Of a DNA stretch of 64,000 nucleotides, positions 56,616 through 64,000 are shown in pieces. The stretch comes from Lactobacillus kullabergensis (lineage in GTDB: Bacteria > Bacillota > Bacilli > Lactobacillales > Lactobacillaceae). The notes beneath the pieces were generated by a model. It made no database searches. It saw only the letters and a program-made list of their open reading frames with translations, and was not told the origin of the DNA. The number at the start of each line of letters is the position of its first letter. Positions within the stretch are counted from its first letter, which is position 1. The stretch lies in contig NZ_KQ033871.1 of the NCBI RefSeq assembly GCF_000967195.1, forward strand, positions 591,735 to 655,734, written 5' to 3'. Made by a program: the position numbers and the translations under genes.

Positions 56616-57590
56616 ATGAAAATCAAAGAAGCTGTTAATTCTTTAATTGAAGATGCAATAAATAAGCATTCAAGTGACATTTTCTTTTTAATGCGGGGAG
56701 TTAATCTAGTTGTTAGATTTCGCACAATTATTGGTATAGAAAAGCAGGCTGAATATTCAATAAAAGAAGGCAAAGAAATGATCAATTTTTTAAAATTTGC
56801 TGCTCAAATGGATATAGCCGAACATCGCAGACCACAAGTAGGAGCATTCGAATATGATTTTAAGGGACAAATATATTACCTGCGGTTATCAAGTATTGGA
56901 GATTTCAATGATCATGAATCGTTGGTAATTAGAATTATTTATCAGATAAGTACGGGTAAATATTTTTTTGATGAACAAATTGAGAATCTGAAAACTTTGG
57001 CTCAAAGAAGAGGCTTAATAGTTACTAGTGGCCCTACAGGATCGGGCAAAACTACAACTATGTATAACTTGGCAAAAATGATAGGTCAAAATCAGATGGT
57101 TATGACAATTGAAGATCCTGTAGAAATACATGAAATAAGTTTTTTACAAACGCAGGTTAACATGACTGCGGAAATCACATATTCCAAGTTGCTTGAAGCA
57201 GCTTTACGTCATAGACCAGATATTCTAATAATCGGTGAAATTAGAAATGCAATAACTGCGAGGCTGGCAATAGATGCTGCTCTAAGTGGCCATCTTGTTT
57301 TTGCAACTGTTCATGCCAAAAGTACTTTGCAGACTATTTCGAGATTGGAAAGTCTAAATATTAATACGGCTGATCTTTATAACTGTTTGACCGCTGTTAG
57401 TTATCAACGCTTACTGCCAACTAATACGGGTTTTGCCTGCCTAATGGATATTGACAGTGGGCATCAATTACAGGCAGACATAAGCAAGCATAAACGATGT
57501 GATTATGTTAATTGGCACCAAAATTTGGTCAGACTAAAGGAAAGGAAAAGAATTAGTGAACAGGTCTTTGAACAATTTCAGGCAGGATAA
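56616..57590 (+). CDS. comGA: Competence pilus ATPase ComGA
   Basis: 324 residues of the secretion/traffic ATPase family: Walker A GPTGSGKT (139-146), Asp and His boxes, Walker B ILIIGEIR and the ARLAIDAALSGHLVFATVHA segment. It powers assembly of the DNA-uptake pilus. First gene of the comG operon; ATG follows GAGGAGG. Overlaps comGB by 35 bases. The C-terminal zinc CxxC pairs of larger homologs are absent, as usual for ComGA. Confidence 0.95.
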   Translation: MKIKEAVNSLIEDAINKHSSDIFFLMRGVNLVVRFRTIIGIEKQAEYSIKEGKEMINFLKFAAQMDIAEHRRPQVGAFEYDFKGQIYYLRLSSIGDFNDHESLVIRIIYQISTGKYFFDEQIENLKTLAQRRGLIVTSGPTGSGKTTTMYNLAKMIGQNQMVMTIEDPVEIHEISFLQTQVNMTAEITYSKLLEAALRHRPDILIIGEIRNAITARLAIDAALSGHLVFATVHAKSTLQTISRLESLNINTADLYNCLTAVSYQRLLPTNTGFACLMDIDSGHQLQADISKHKRCDYVNWHQNLVRLKERKRISEQVFEQFQAG

Positions 57591-58560
57591 GCTAACAAAT
57601 AAAGAACGGATTGAATTTCTAGAATATTTACAAAATAGTTTATCAAATGGCTTTTCGTTAAATACCAGTTTAGAAATGATGCCAATAATATGGCCTAAAA
57701 GAAAGAACTTGTTTAATAGATTAAGTAAAAGCGTTCAGTCAGGAAAAAAACTAAGTTTCGAAATGCTTAATTTGGGCTTTTCCAAGACTATTGCTACTCA
57801 GATTGAGCTGTCAATGGTACAGGGAAACCTAATTGAATGTCTTGCCCAAATTGCGACTCTAACTCGTTTGAAACATGAACAAATAAAAAAGTTAAAATCT
57901 GAAATGACATACCCTTTTATATTAGTGTTAATGATGATTTTTCTTTTATTGTTTATGCAGACTTTTATATCTAATCAGTTTGCTGAATCTGGTGAACATA
58001 CTGGAGACTGCCTGTTATTACTTTTATTAATTTTGAGTTTAGGCTTAGTTTATTTTATGAGCAGAATACTTCTGTTACTAAGAAAACAAGATTATCACTC
58101 TTTGAGTAGACTTAGTCACTTTCCAGTTGTTGGGCCATTGATCAAAATTTATGTGAAATATATTTTGATCTATGATACAGGACTACTACTTGCTAGTGGC
58201 TTTTCCTTGCAAAAGATTTGTGACTATTCAGCAATGCAAGTTAAGGGATCTTTACAGCAATATGTGGGCACAAAAGTTGGTAAACAGCTTGCTAAAGGAA
58301 TGAGTCCGGAAGAGATCATTAAAAATGAACAATTTTTACCCAATGAAATTCTGTTGCTGTTAAAAACTGGATCAAAAAGGGAAGACTTGAGTAAGAGATT
58401 TTTATTATTAGGACGATCTCTTTTTAATGATTTAGCACAAAAAATTGAAAAATTAATAGTAAATGTTCAACCTGTTTGTTTTATTTTAATCGGTTTATGC
58501 ATTATTGGATTATATTTGAAGCTTTTATTGCCAATGTATGCAATGATGCAGGAAATATAG
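57556..58560 (+). CDS. comGB: Competence pilus platform protein ComGB
   Basis: 334 residues from GTG 57556 with AAAGGAAAAG before it. GspF/PilC-type platform protein with three membrane helices (about 115-135, 165-190, 300-325) and two repeated cytoplasmic domains. It recruits pilins and ComGA at the membrane. Confidence 0.93.
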   Translation: MNRSLNNFRQDKLTNKERIEFLEYLQNSLSNGFSLNTSLEMMPIIWPKRKNLFNRLSKSVQSGKKLSFEMLNLGFSKTIATQIELSMVQGNLIECLAQIATLTRLKHEQIKKLKSEMTYPFILVLMMIFLLLFMQTFISNQFAESGEHTGDCLLLLLLILSLGLVYFMSRILLLLRKQDYHSLSRLSHFPVVGPLIKIYVKYILIYDTGLLLASGFSLQKICDYSAMQVKGSLQQYVGTKVGKQLAKGMSPEEIIKNEQFLPNEILLLLKTGSKREDLSKRFLLLGRSLFNDLAQKIEKLIVNVQPVCFILIGLCIIGLYLKLLLPMYAMMQEI

Positions 58561-58569
58561 GAGAAAAAA

Positions 58570-58908
58570 GTGAAAAACATTTTGACAAAAATTAAATATC
58601 AGAAGCACAAAGTAAAAGGTTTTACTTTAATTGAGATGGTAGTAGTGGTTGCAATCATAGTAATGCTGCTTATAATCATTGCACCAAATTTAACAAAACA
58701 AAAAAATACTGCTAATGAAAGGACTAATGATGCTTTTAAAACAACCTTGCAAACTCAAGCTACACTTTATGAGGATGATAAAGACCGTAATGGTAAAGAA
58801 ATTAACTTTCAAAATATGTTTGATGATGGCTACTTAACGAAGAAGCAATTCTCAAAGTCTAAAAACTATACTGTAAATGATGGTGTAGTTGAAAAAAATG
58901 CTAAATAA
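58570..58908 (+). CDS. comGC: Major pseudopilin ComGC
   Basis: 112 residues from GTG 58570, eight bases after GGAG. The type IV prepilin signature KGFTLIEM places the cleavage after Gly17 and Glu at +5, and the hydrophobic helix runs to about 42. It is the main pilin of the DNA-uptake pilus, processed by ComC. Short C-terminal domain. Confidence 0.95.
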   Translation: MKNILTKIKYQKHKVKGFTLIEMVVVVAIIVMLLIIIAPNLTKQKNTANERTNDAFKTTLQTQATLYEDDKDRNGKEINFQNMFDDGYLTKKQFSKSKNYTVNDGVVEKNAK

Positions 58909-59320
58909 GTTCAAGTTGCAAGGATTTACTCTGGCTGAAATGGTTGTTACCCTCACTATTATGCTTGGATTAGTGGGTCTAGGCACTATAAAAATAAATG
59001 AATATAGGGAAAAGCTGATATTGGAAAACACGGTCAAAGAGATTAAAAGCTCTATTGAACATGCAGCAAGAAGATCAGCTATACAAAACCGCACAAGTAT
59101 AGTCAGATATTATCCTCCGTCAAAAAAATTGATAATTATTGGTGGAAAAAAGCCGCAGATAATAAAAATAAAACCACAAATAAGTATAAGTAACTTAAGA
59201 TTATTAAAAATTTCAATTAGTGGTTCGTTACCACCTCACACAATTACTGTTACTAACCATCACTATACACGAAGAGTGAAGTTGCAAATGACTTGGGGAC
59301 GAGCAATTGATGATAAATAG
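58898..59320 (+). CDS. comGD: Minor pseudopilin ComGD
   Basis: 140 residues from ATG 58898 (overlaps comGC by 11 bases; TTG 58889 is in frame). The prepilin motif QGFTLAEM is at 11-18, followed by the hydrophobic helix and a short basic globular part. Coupled translation within the operon. Confidence 0.88.
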   Translation: MLNKFKLQGFTLAEMVVTLTIMLGLVGLGTIKINEYREKLILENTVKEIKSSIEHAARRSAIQNRTSIVRYYPPSKKLIIIGGKKPQIIKIKPQISISNLRLLKISISGSLPPHTITVTNHHYTRRVKLQMTWGRAIDDK

Positions 59321-59585
59321 GAAAAAGAGCGGGTTCTTAATGGCAGAAAGCATGATTGGTTTGATGATCGCAACAGTCGGTGTCATAATGTTAGCTTTAA
59401 CAGTCAGAGAAAGTAGAATAATTGAGCGTAAAGTAGAACAAAAAACTGATCGCACATATGCTTGGAGTGTTTTGAAAAAGCATGGATTAAAAAGAATATT
59501 AATCCACGATCATATTTATGAGCTTAATGGTAATAATAGCATTTATGATATGGCAGAAAAAAAGACATACAAAATTAAAAACTAA
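59310..59585 (+). CDS. comGE: Minor pseudopilin ComGE
   Basis: 91 residues from ATG 59310 (TTG 59307 precedes it), overlapping comGD by 11 bases. SGFLMAESMIGLM is the prepilin motif, with Glu at +5. Assigned by position and motif. The rest is short and basic. Confidence 0.8.
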   Translation: MINRKKSGFLMAESMIGLMIATVGVIMLALTVRESRIIERKVEQKTDRTYAWSVLKKHGLKRILIHDHIYELNGNNSIYDMAEKKTYKIKN

Positions 59586-60084
59586 AGGCTTCATTTTGGC
59601 GGAAGCAGTATTTGCGGTGTTTGTGACATTTGTGGTAGTTCTAATTTTACAGAATTTAGTAAAAAGTCTTACTCTAGCAAATAAAGTTCAGCATCGAACA
59701 GATGACATTGTATTTTCATATGTGCAACTAAACCGATTTATTAAAGAGAAACAGAATGTAAAAGCATTTACCTTACCAGAGAGATCTAATTCTGAAAAGG
59801 CTGTTTTTAAGAAAATTGATGCGCAAGGAAAAGATACAATATATCGTTTGACTCAATATAAAAATATGTTGCGCGTGACCACTCCCGAAGGCGGACATAT
59901 GCCACTATTGTTAGATGTAAAAAGGTCTAGCTTTACAACCAATGATAGAATGTTGAAAATAGAAGTTACAGAAACAGACGGCAGAAAATCAGAATTATAT
60001 TTTAAATTTAACTCAAGACCGACAAAAAATGAGAAAGAGAAGGTGTTAAATGATCGAAAACAAAAGACTAAGATTAAAAGCTAA
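59545..60084 (+). CDS. comGF: Minor pseudopilin ComGF
   Basis: 179 residues from ATG 59545; ATG 59518 in the same frame lies inside comGE. The prepilin-like KGFILAEAVFAVF is followed by a hydrophobic helix and a globular region containing RLTQYKNMLRV, typical of the ComGF family. Overlaps comGE and comGG. Confidence 0.83.
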   Translation: MIWQKKRHTKLKTKGFILAEAVFAVFVTFVVVLILQNLVKSLTLANKVQHRTDDIVFSYVQLNRFIKEKQNVKAFTLPERSNSEKAVFKKIDAQGKDTIYRLTQYKNMLRVTTPEGGHMPLLLDVKRSSFTTNDRMLKIEVTETDGRKSELYFKFNSRPTKNEKEKVLNDRKQKTKIKS

Positions 60085-60208
60085 TGCTTTTCTTAGCAGT
60101 ATTTTGGTATTAATCACCTGCTTAGTTTTTATTCAATTTTATCTAGATGTTTATCAAGAAAGCATGGAAAATGATTTTTTATTAATTGAGTACTTAATTA
60201 ATGATTGA
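60050..60208 (+). CDS. comGG: Short ComGG-like pilus protein
   Basis: 52 residues, ATG 60050, overlapping comGF by 35 bases, with AAGGTG before the start. A basic N-terminus (MIENKRLRLKANAF) precedes one hydrophobic helix (about 14-30) and an acidic tail. Position, topology and size match ComGG, though the family is poorly conserved and the cleavage motif is not obvious. It is the seventh and last gene of the operon. Confidence 0.65.
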   Translation: MIENKRLRLKANAFLSSILVLITCLVFIQFYLDVYQESMENDFLLIEYLIND

Positions 60209-60268
60209 TTCTCTTGCTCTAATTACCTTTCTTCTATTAAAATATTTAAGAGATAAGGGGAATAAGCA

Positions 60269-61270
60269 ATGGATAATATTGAAAAACTGTTTAATAATTT
60301 CTTGGACTGTGTTAAATGCTTGCAAGAGGCATTAAATGTCTCATTTGGTGAAGCTCTGACAGAAACTTTTGATAATCTTGAAAATAGTCAAATTAAGGTT
60401 GAACTGGGAGCTCCCGACAAAAAAACGGTTCAAGAATTGAGTCAAAAATATGAAAAATTAGATTATAGCGGACTTTCTAATAAGCTAAAGCTGCAAATTT
60501 TTACTTATTTAACTTTAAAAGCAATTAATGAAGACGGGTTGGATGTTAATCAGATGCCGACACCTCCTGCGATTTCAACAGTAATTGCAATGTTTATGTT
60601 AAAACTTTTACCAAAGGAAAGGTTGATAATTGCCGATCCTGCTATTGGAACTGGAAATTTATTGTTTTCTGTAGTCAATCAGTTGAAAAGTGCTAATCAC
60701 TCAAAGTCTGATTTTGAACTCTATGGTATTGATAATGATGAAGAAATGTTGAGCTTTGCTGATATTGAAGCTCATTTGAGTGATATTGATATTGAAATGT
60801 TTTGTCAGGATGCTCTAACTCCCTGGATGTTTAAAAGCCCTGATGTTGTTGTAAGTGACTTACCAGTTGGTTATTATCCAATTGATAAAAACGCTAAAAA
60901 TTTTGCTACCAAATCTGAGAATGGACATTCGCTTGCTCATCTTTTATTTATTGAACAGATCATTAAAAATCTTAAAGCCGGTGGCTATGCTTTCCTGATT
61001 GTGCCACAAAATATTTTGTCTGGCAAAGGTGGTGGTGACTTTATGCCATGGCTAACTGATAAGGTTTTTCTGCGTGCAATAATTGAGTTACCCGACAGTG
61101 CTTTTCAGAATAAATTTAATCAAAAATCAATTTTGGCCTTTCAAAATCATGGAAAAAATATCAGAAATAGTGAAGTTTTTCTCACAAAGTTAGATTCATT
61201 TAAAAGTGAACAAGACCTAATAAAGCTTAATGTTAAACTAAATGAGTGGTATACTAAAAACATTGATTGA
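60269..61270 (+). CDS. Class I SAM-dependent methyltransferase (YtxK-like)
   Basis: 333 residues. SAM-binding motif I is ADPAIGTGN (122-130), and the catalytic segment SDLPVGYYP (196-204) takes the place of NPPY, as in the N6-adenine-type methyltransferases next to comG in lactobacilli and Bacillus ytxK. Its substrate has not been fixed; DNA or RNA methylation is inference. It may be co-transcribed with comG, starting 60 bases downstream. Confidence 0.85.
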   Translation: MDNIEKLFNNFLDCVKCLQEALNVSFGEALTETFDNLENSQIKVELGAPDKKTVQELSQKYEKLDYSGLSNKLKLQIFTYLTLKAINEDGLDVNQMPTPPAISTVIAMFMLKLLPKERLIIADPAIGTGNLLFSVVNQLKSANHSKSDFELYGIDNDEEMLSFADIEAHLSDIDIEMFCQDALTPWMFKSPDVVVSDLPVGYYPIDKNAKNFATKSENGHSLAHLLFIEQIIKNLKAGGYAFLIVPQNILSGKGGGDFMPWLTDKVFLRAIIELPDSAFQNKFNQKSILAFQNHGKNIRNSEVFLTKLDSFKSEQDLIKLNVKLNEWYTKNID

Positions 61271-61313
61271 TTTGTGAAAATTTCAAAGTCAAGTTTATGG
61301 AGGAATTACATTT

Positions 61314-62498
61314 ATGAAAAAAGTTTTAGCAATCAACTCAGGCAGTTCTTCATTTAAATATAAGTTGTTTGCTTTACCTGAAGAAAAGGTTTTAGCAAAT
61401 GGAATTGCTGACAGAGTTGGTATTGACGGTTCTTCTTTTGAAATTGAACTGGAGAATGGTGAAAAACATTCAGAGAATGTTGCCATTCCAGATCAGGAAA
61501 CTGCAGTTAATTTACTACTTGAAGCATTAAAGAAATACCATGTGATTAACGATTTGAGTGACATTGTAGGTGTTGGCCATAGAATAGTTGCAGGTGGAGA
61601 AGACTTTACTGATTCTGCTCTAATTGACAAGGAAAAACTTCAAAAGATTTATGATTTGAAAGAATACGCCCCACTTCATAATCCGGCAGAAGGGAAGGGC
61701 ATTGAAGCCTTTATGAAATTACTGCCTGGTGTTCCTGAAGTAGGCGTTTTCGATACCTCATTCCATCAAACTTTAGATCCTGTGCATTATATGTATTCGA
61801 TTCCCTATCATTATTATGAAAAATATGGTGTTCGTAAGTATGGTGCTCATGGTACTTCTGTTCGTTATATTGTAGGACGCGCTGCTCAGATGTTGGGTAA
61901 AGATGTTAAAGATTTAAGGTTAATTGTCTGTCACCTTGGTTCAGGTGCATCCATCACTGCAGTTAAAGGTGGTAAGTCCTTTGATACATCAATGGGCTTT
62001 ACTCCATTGGCTGGTATAACTATGGGTACACGCTCAGGTGATGTTGACCCATCTGTTTTGCAATATATCATGAATAAAGACCATATTGATATCAATGAAA
62101 TGATTGAGATTTTGAATGATAAGTCTGGTCTGCTGGGAATTTCTGAAATTTCTTCTGATATGCGTGATCTAGAGAATAATTCTGATAAAAAAGCTGATCT
62201 CGCTAGAGCTATTTTTGTAAATCGTGTTATCCAATATATTGGCTCCTATATGGTGGAAATGAAGGGCGCAGATGCAATTATTTTCACAGCAGGCGTAGGT
62301 GAGCATGATTCCGACATTCGTGAAAATGTAATGAAATCTTTTGAATTTATAGGCTTAAAGCCTGACTTGGAAGCAAATAAATCCAATGGCGAGAAGTTTA
62401 TTACTAAACCAGATTCAAGGATTAAAGCTCTAATTATTCCAACTGATGAGGAATTAATGATTGAGCGTGATGTCGTTCGATTAGCACATTTGAATTAA
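61314..62498 (+). CDS. ackA: Acetate kinase
   Basis: 394 residues, full length. N-terminal AINSGSSSFKYK, the GAHGTSVRY and HLGSGASITA nucleotide loops and FTAGVGEHD near the end are family signatures. It makes ATP and acetate from acetyl phosphate; with pta it closes the acetate branch. GGAGG lies nine bases before the ATG. Confidence 0.97.
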   Translation: MKKVLAINSGSSSFKYKLFALPEEKVLANGIADRVGIDGSSFEIELENGEKHSENVAIPDQETAVNLLLEALKKYHVINDLSDIVGVGHRIVAGGEDFTDSALIDKEKLQKIYDLKEYAPLHNPAEGKGIEAFMKLLPGVPEVGVFDTSFHQTLDPVHYMYSIPYHYYEKYGVRKYGAHGTSVRYIVGRAAQMLGKDVKDLRLIVCHLGSGASITAVKGGKSFDTSMGFTPLAGITMGTRSGDVDPSVLQYIMNKDHIDINEMIEILNDKSGLLGISEISSDMRDLENNSDKKADLARAIFVNRVIQYIGSYMVEMKGADAIIFTAGVGEHDSDIRENVMKSFEFIGLKPDLEANKSNGEKFITKPDSRIKALIIPTDEELMIERDVVRLAHLN

Positions 62499-62517
62499 TA
62501 AAAACAAAAAAATTATG

Positions 62518-62551
62518 AACCGTTAAGAAACTTTCTTAACGGTTTTCTTTT
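62518..62551 (+). terminator. Terminator after ackA
   Basis: AACCGTTAAGAA / TTCTTAACGGTT arms with a short loop and T-rich tail. Confidence 0.88.
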
Positions 62552-62759
62552 ACTTTGAAAATGAGCTAATATGAGGTTGATTTGCTGATGTTAGAAGTGA
62601 CTTAGTTATAGAATTTACATATTTTGAATTAACAGTTAACATAAATAAATGTTTAAAACCCTTTAGATATACAATTTTTTATTTTGAAAATTTCTGTATA
62701 ATGAAAAGTAAGCTTGGAGGCCAGGCTATACAATAACTAACTATTGGAAAGAAACATAA

Positions 62760-63566
62760 ATGATTAAATTAGTAGCTGTTGATGTTGATGATACTTTATT
62801 AAATAGTCAAGGTAAGATTCTAGAATCTTCTCGAGAAGCAATTACAAAAGCAATTAGCAAAAATGTTAAAGTGGTCTTATCTTCAGGAAGGCCCTATGCT
62901 GGAGTTAAAAAATTCATTGATGAATTGGCGTTGAATAACAATAATCAATATGTAATAACTTTTAATGGTGCCGTAATTGAAACAGGGTTGCACGTAAAAT
63001 TACTTGAGAAATGTTTGTCTGCAAAAACTTATGAAGCAATTGACAAATTTAGTCAGAAAAACAAAGTTTTTTATAATATTGTGAATGCTGACAGTCAAAT
63101 TATTACCAGCAATTTGAATGTGAGTAGAATAACAGTAACGCAGGCATGGGAAAACAATGCCGGATTATTGATTAGGAAACCACAAGATTTATCAAGTAAT
63201 GAAACTGTTATCAAAGCCGTTTTTGGCGATGAAAAAGAAAAACTAGATAAAATTGAAGCTGAAGTTAAGCATGTTTTTGGTCAAGATAATTATGTTGTCA
63301 GAGCAGCCGTTAATTTTTTAGAAGTAATGCATGCCAATGTTAATAAAGGTATTGCATTACAGTACTTAGCACAAAAGTTAAATTACAAAACGGAAGAAAT
63401 AATGGCAATTGGGGATGAACGAAATGACATACCAATGTTTCAAGTAGCTGGAACTTCAGTAGTCATGGATAATGGTTCTGCAGAAGCAAAAAAACAAGCT
63501 GACTTTGAAACTGCATCGAATGATCAAGATGGTATAGCCTTGGATTTTGAAAAATTTGTTTTTTGA
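62760..63566 (+). CDS. Cof-type HAD phosphatase
   Basis: 268 residues: DVDDTLLN (Gly replaced by Asp, a tolerated change), SSGRPYAGVK, a C2 cap and GDERNDIPMF. It is the nearest relative of the protein at 31237. Substrate unknown. It precedes ssrA by about 70 bases; the ATG follows GGAAAG. Confidence 0.88.
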   Translation: MIKLVAVDVDDTLLNSQGKILESSREAITKAISKNVKVVLSSGRPYAGVKKFIDELALNNNNQYVITFNGAVIETGLHVKLLEKCLSAKTYEAIDKFSQKNKVFYNIVNADSQIITSNLNVSRITVTQAWENNAGLLIRKPQDLSSNETVIKAVFGDEKEKLDKIEAEVKHVFGQDNYVVRAAVNFLEVMHANVNKGIALQYLAQKLNYKTEEIMAIGDERNDIPMFQVAGTSVVMDNGSAEAKKQADFETASNDQDGIALDFEKFVF

Positions 63567-63591
63567 TAAATAAGAAATGATTTTATAATAT

Positions 63592-63620
63592 TAGGCAAGT
63601 TTGCTATATTATGCTATAAT
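63592..63620 (+). promoter_or_regulatory. Promoter of ssrA
   Basis: TAGGCA at 63592-63597 (4 of 6), 17 bases, TATAAT at 63615-63620 with an extended TGC. Confidence 0.7.
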
Positions 63621-63636
63621 TATTTCTACCCAAAGC

Positions 63637-63999
63637 GGGGGTGTTTTGGGATTCGACAGGCGTAGATTCGCATTGACTGCGGTTCGTAGGTCACGTCTAC
63701 GTAAAAACGTCACAGTTTTATAACTGCAAATAAAGAAAATTCTTACGCATTAGCTGCCTAGTTTAGGCGCATGTGTTGCTTGTTTTCAGATTACTCACGT
63801 CTGAATTCAAGTATCAACTTAGTGAGTTACGTTTAACTACCTCATCTGAATAGTTAAAAAGAGTCATTTCAGGTTAGCTAGTCCATACTAGCCCTGTTAT
63901 ATGGCGTTTTGGACTAGTGAAGTTCAAATAATGTAACTATGATCGTAGATGTCAGTGACGGAATGCGTTTGGACAGGGGTTCAATTCCCCTCACCTCCA
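63637..63999 (+). ncRNA. ssrA: Transfer-messenger RNA
   Basis: The 5' end GGGGGTG pairs with CACCTCC at the 3' end, and GGGATTCGACAGG and GGTTCAATTCCCC (T arm) are the invariant tmRNA landmarks. The resume codon is GCA at 63726 and the tag reads ANKENSYALAA before TAG at 63759. It rescues stalled ribosomes together with SmpB. The CCA end appears not to be encoded; the window ends one base after the discriminator A. Confidence 0.95.
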
Positions 64000-64000
64000 T

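Overview
The window is an AT-rich, low-GC Gram-positive chromosome segment, best explained as a Lactobacillus sensu stricto (acidophilus/delbrueckii-type) species. Grounds: a cggR-gap-pgk-tpiA glycolytic operon followed by ung-pta-tsaE-murB-cdaAR-glmM-glmS, an IMP dehydrogenase of only 381 residues without CBS domains, a decayed S-layer-type (SLAP) gene, many Cof-type HAD phosphatases, a yebC-comG-methyltransferase-ackA string, and a tmRNA whose tag reads ANKENSYALAA. I see no rRNA, CRISPR array, intact insertion sequence or prophage. The species cannot be fixed by eye.

Layout. 1-3700: a three-part membrane glycosylation module (GtrA-like end, polytopic GT-C enzyme, GtrB-like GT2) plus a lipoprotein. 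4000-9050: PerR, an amino-acid permease, a GW/SH3-type secreted protein, a stand-alone putrescine carbamoyltransferase and tRNA-Arg(CCG). 9190-13600: the glycolytic operon with a CggR-type operator and a terminator after gap. 13700-17750: three secreted proteins of one lipocalin-like family, an SGNH hydrolase, and an aldo-keto reductase/MerR pair with a textbook 19-bp-spacer MerR promoter. 17960-28200: ABC exporter, HAD phosphatase, then housekeeping genes for uracil repair, acetyl-phosphate, t6A modification, peptidoglycan and c-di-AMP. 28300-29000: SLAP pseudogene. 29300-36950: glmS, HAD, CopY-type repressor with a membrane protein, a GT4 enzyme, and an MFS drug exporter broken by one base beside its MarR regulator. 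36960-39440: divergent guaB and adenine deaminase-like gene. 39480-42240: an ABC-2 exporter behind a leader ORF and terminator (probable attenuator). 42340-44970: orphan RelB-like protein, then a cupredoxin/copper ATPase pair under two cop boxes. 45030-53600: two further ABC systems, HAD phosphatase and a second permease. 53740-62500: yebC, a 1.7-kb accessory interval, then the complete competence pilus operon comGA-GG, a methyltransferase and ackA. 62760-64000: HAD phosphatase and ssrA.

Genes that work together: the glycolytic operon with pta/ackA (acetyl-phosphate and ATP); glmS and glmM with murB (UDP-GlcNAc and peptidoglycan); cdaA/cdaR/glmM (c-di-AMP control of wall and osmotic state); copY with the cop boxes, cupredoxin and ATPase (copper export); guaB and the adenine deaminase (purine interconversion).

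The least explained part is 54942-56322. It holds an XRE regulator with its own inverted-repeat operator, a near-consensus outward promoter driving an approximately 80-nt RNA that ends at a terminator, then a promoter enclosed by perfect 14-bp inverted repeats leading into about 850 nt without a sizeable ORF and ending in a GAAA-loop terminator. The secreted lipocalin-like family and the leader-ORF attenuator are the next most interesting items. All of this is read by eye from sequence; no searches were run.
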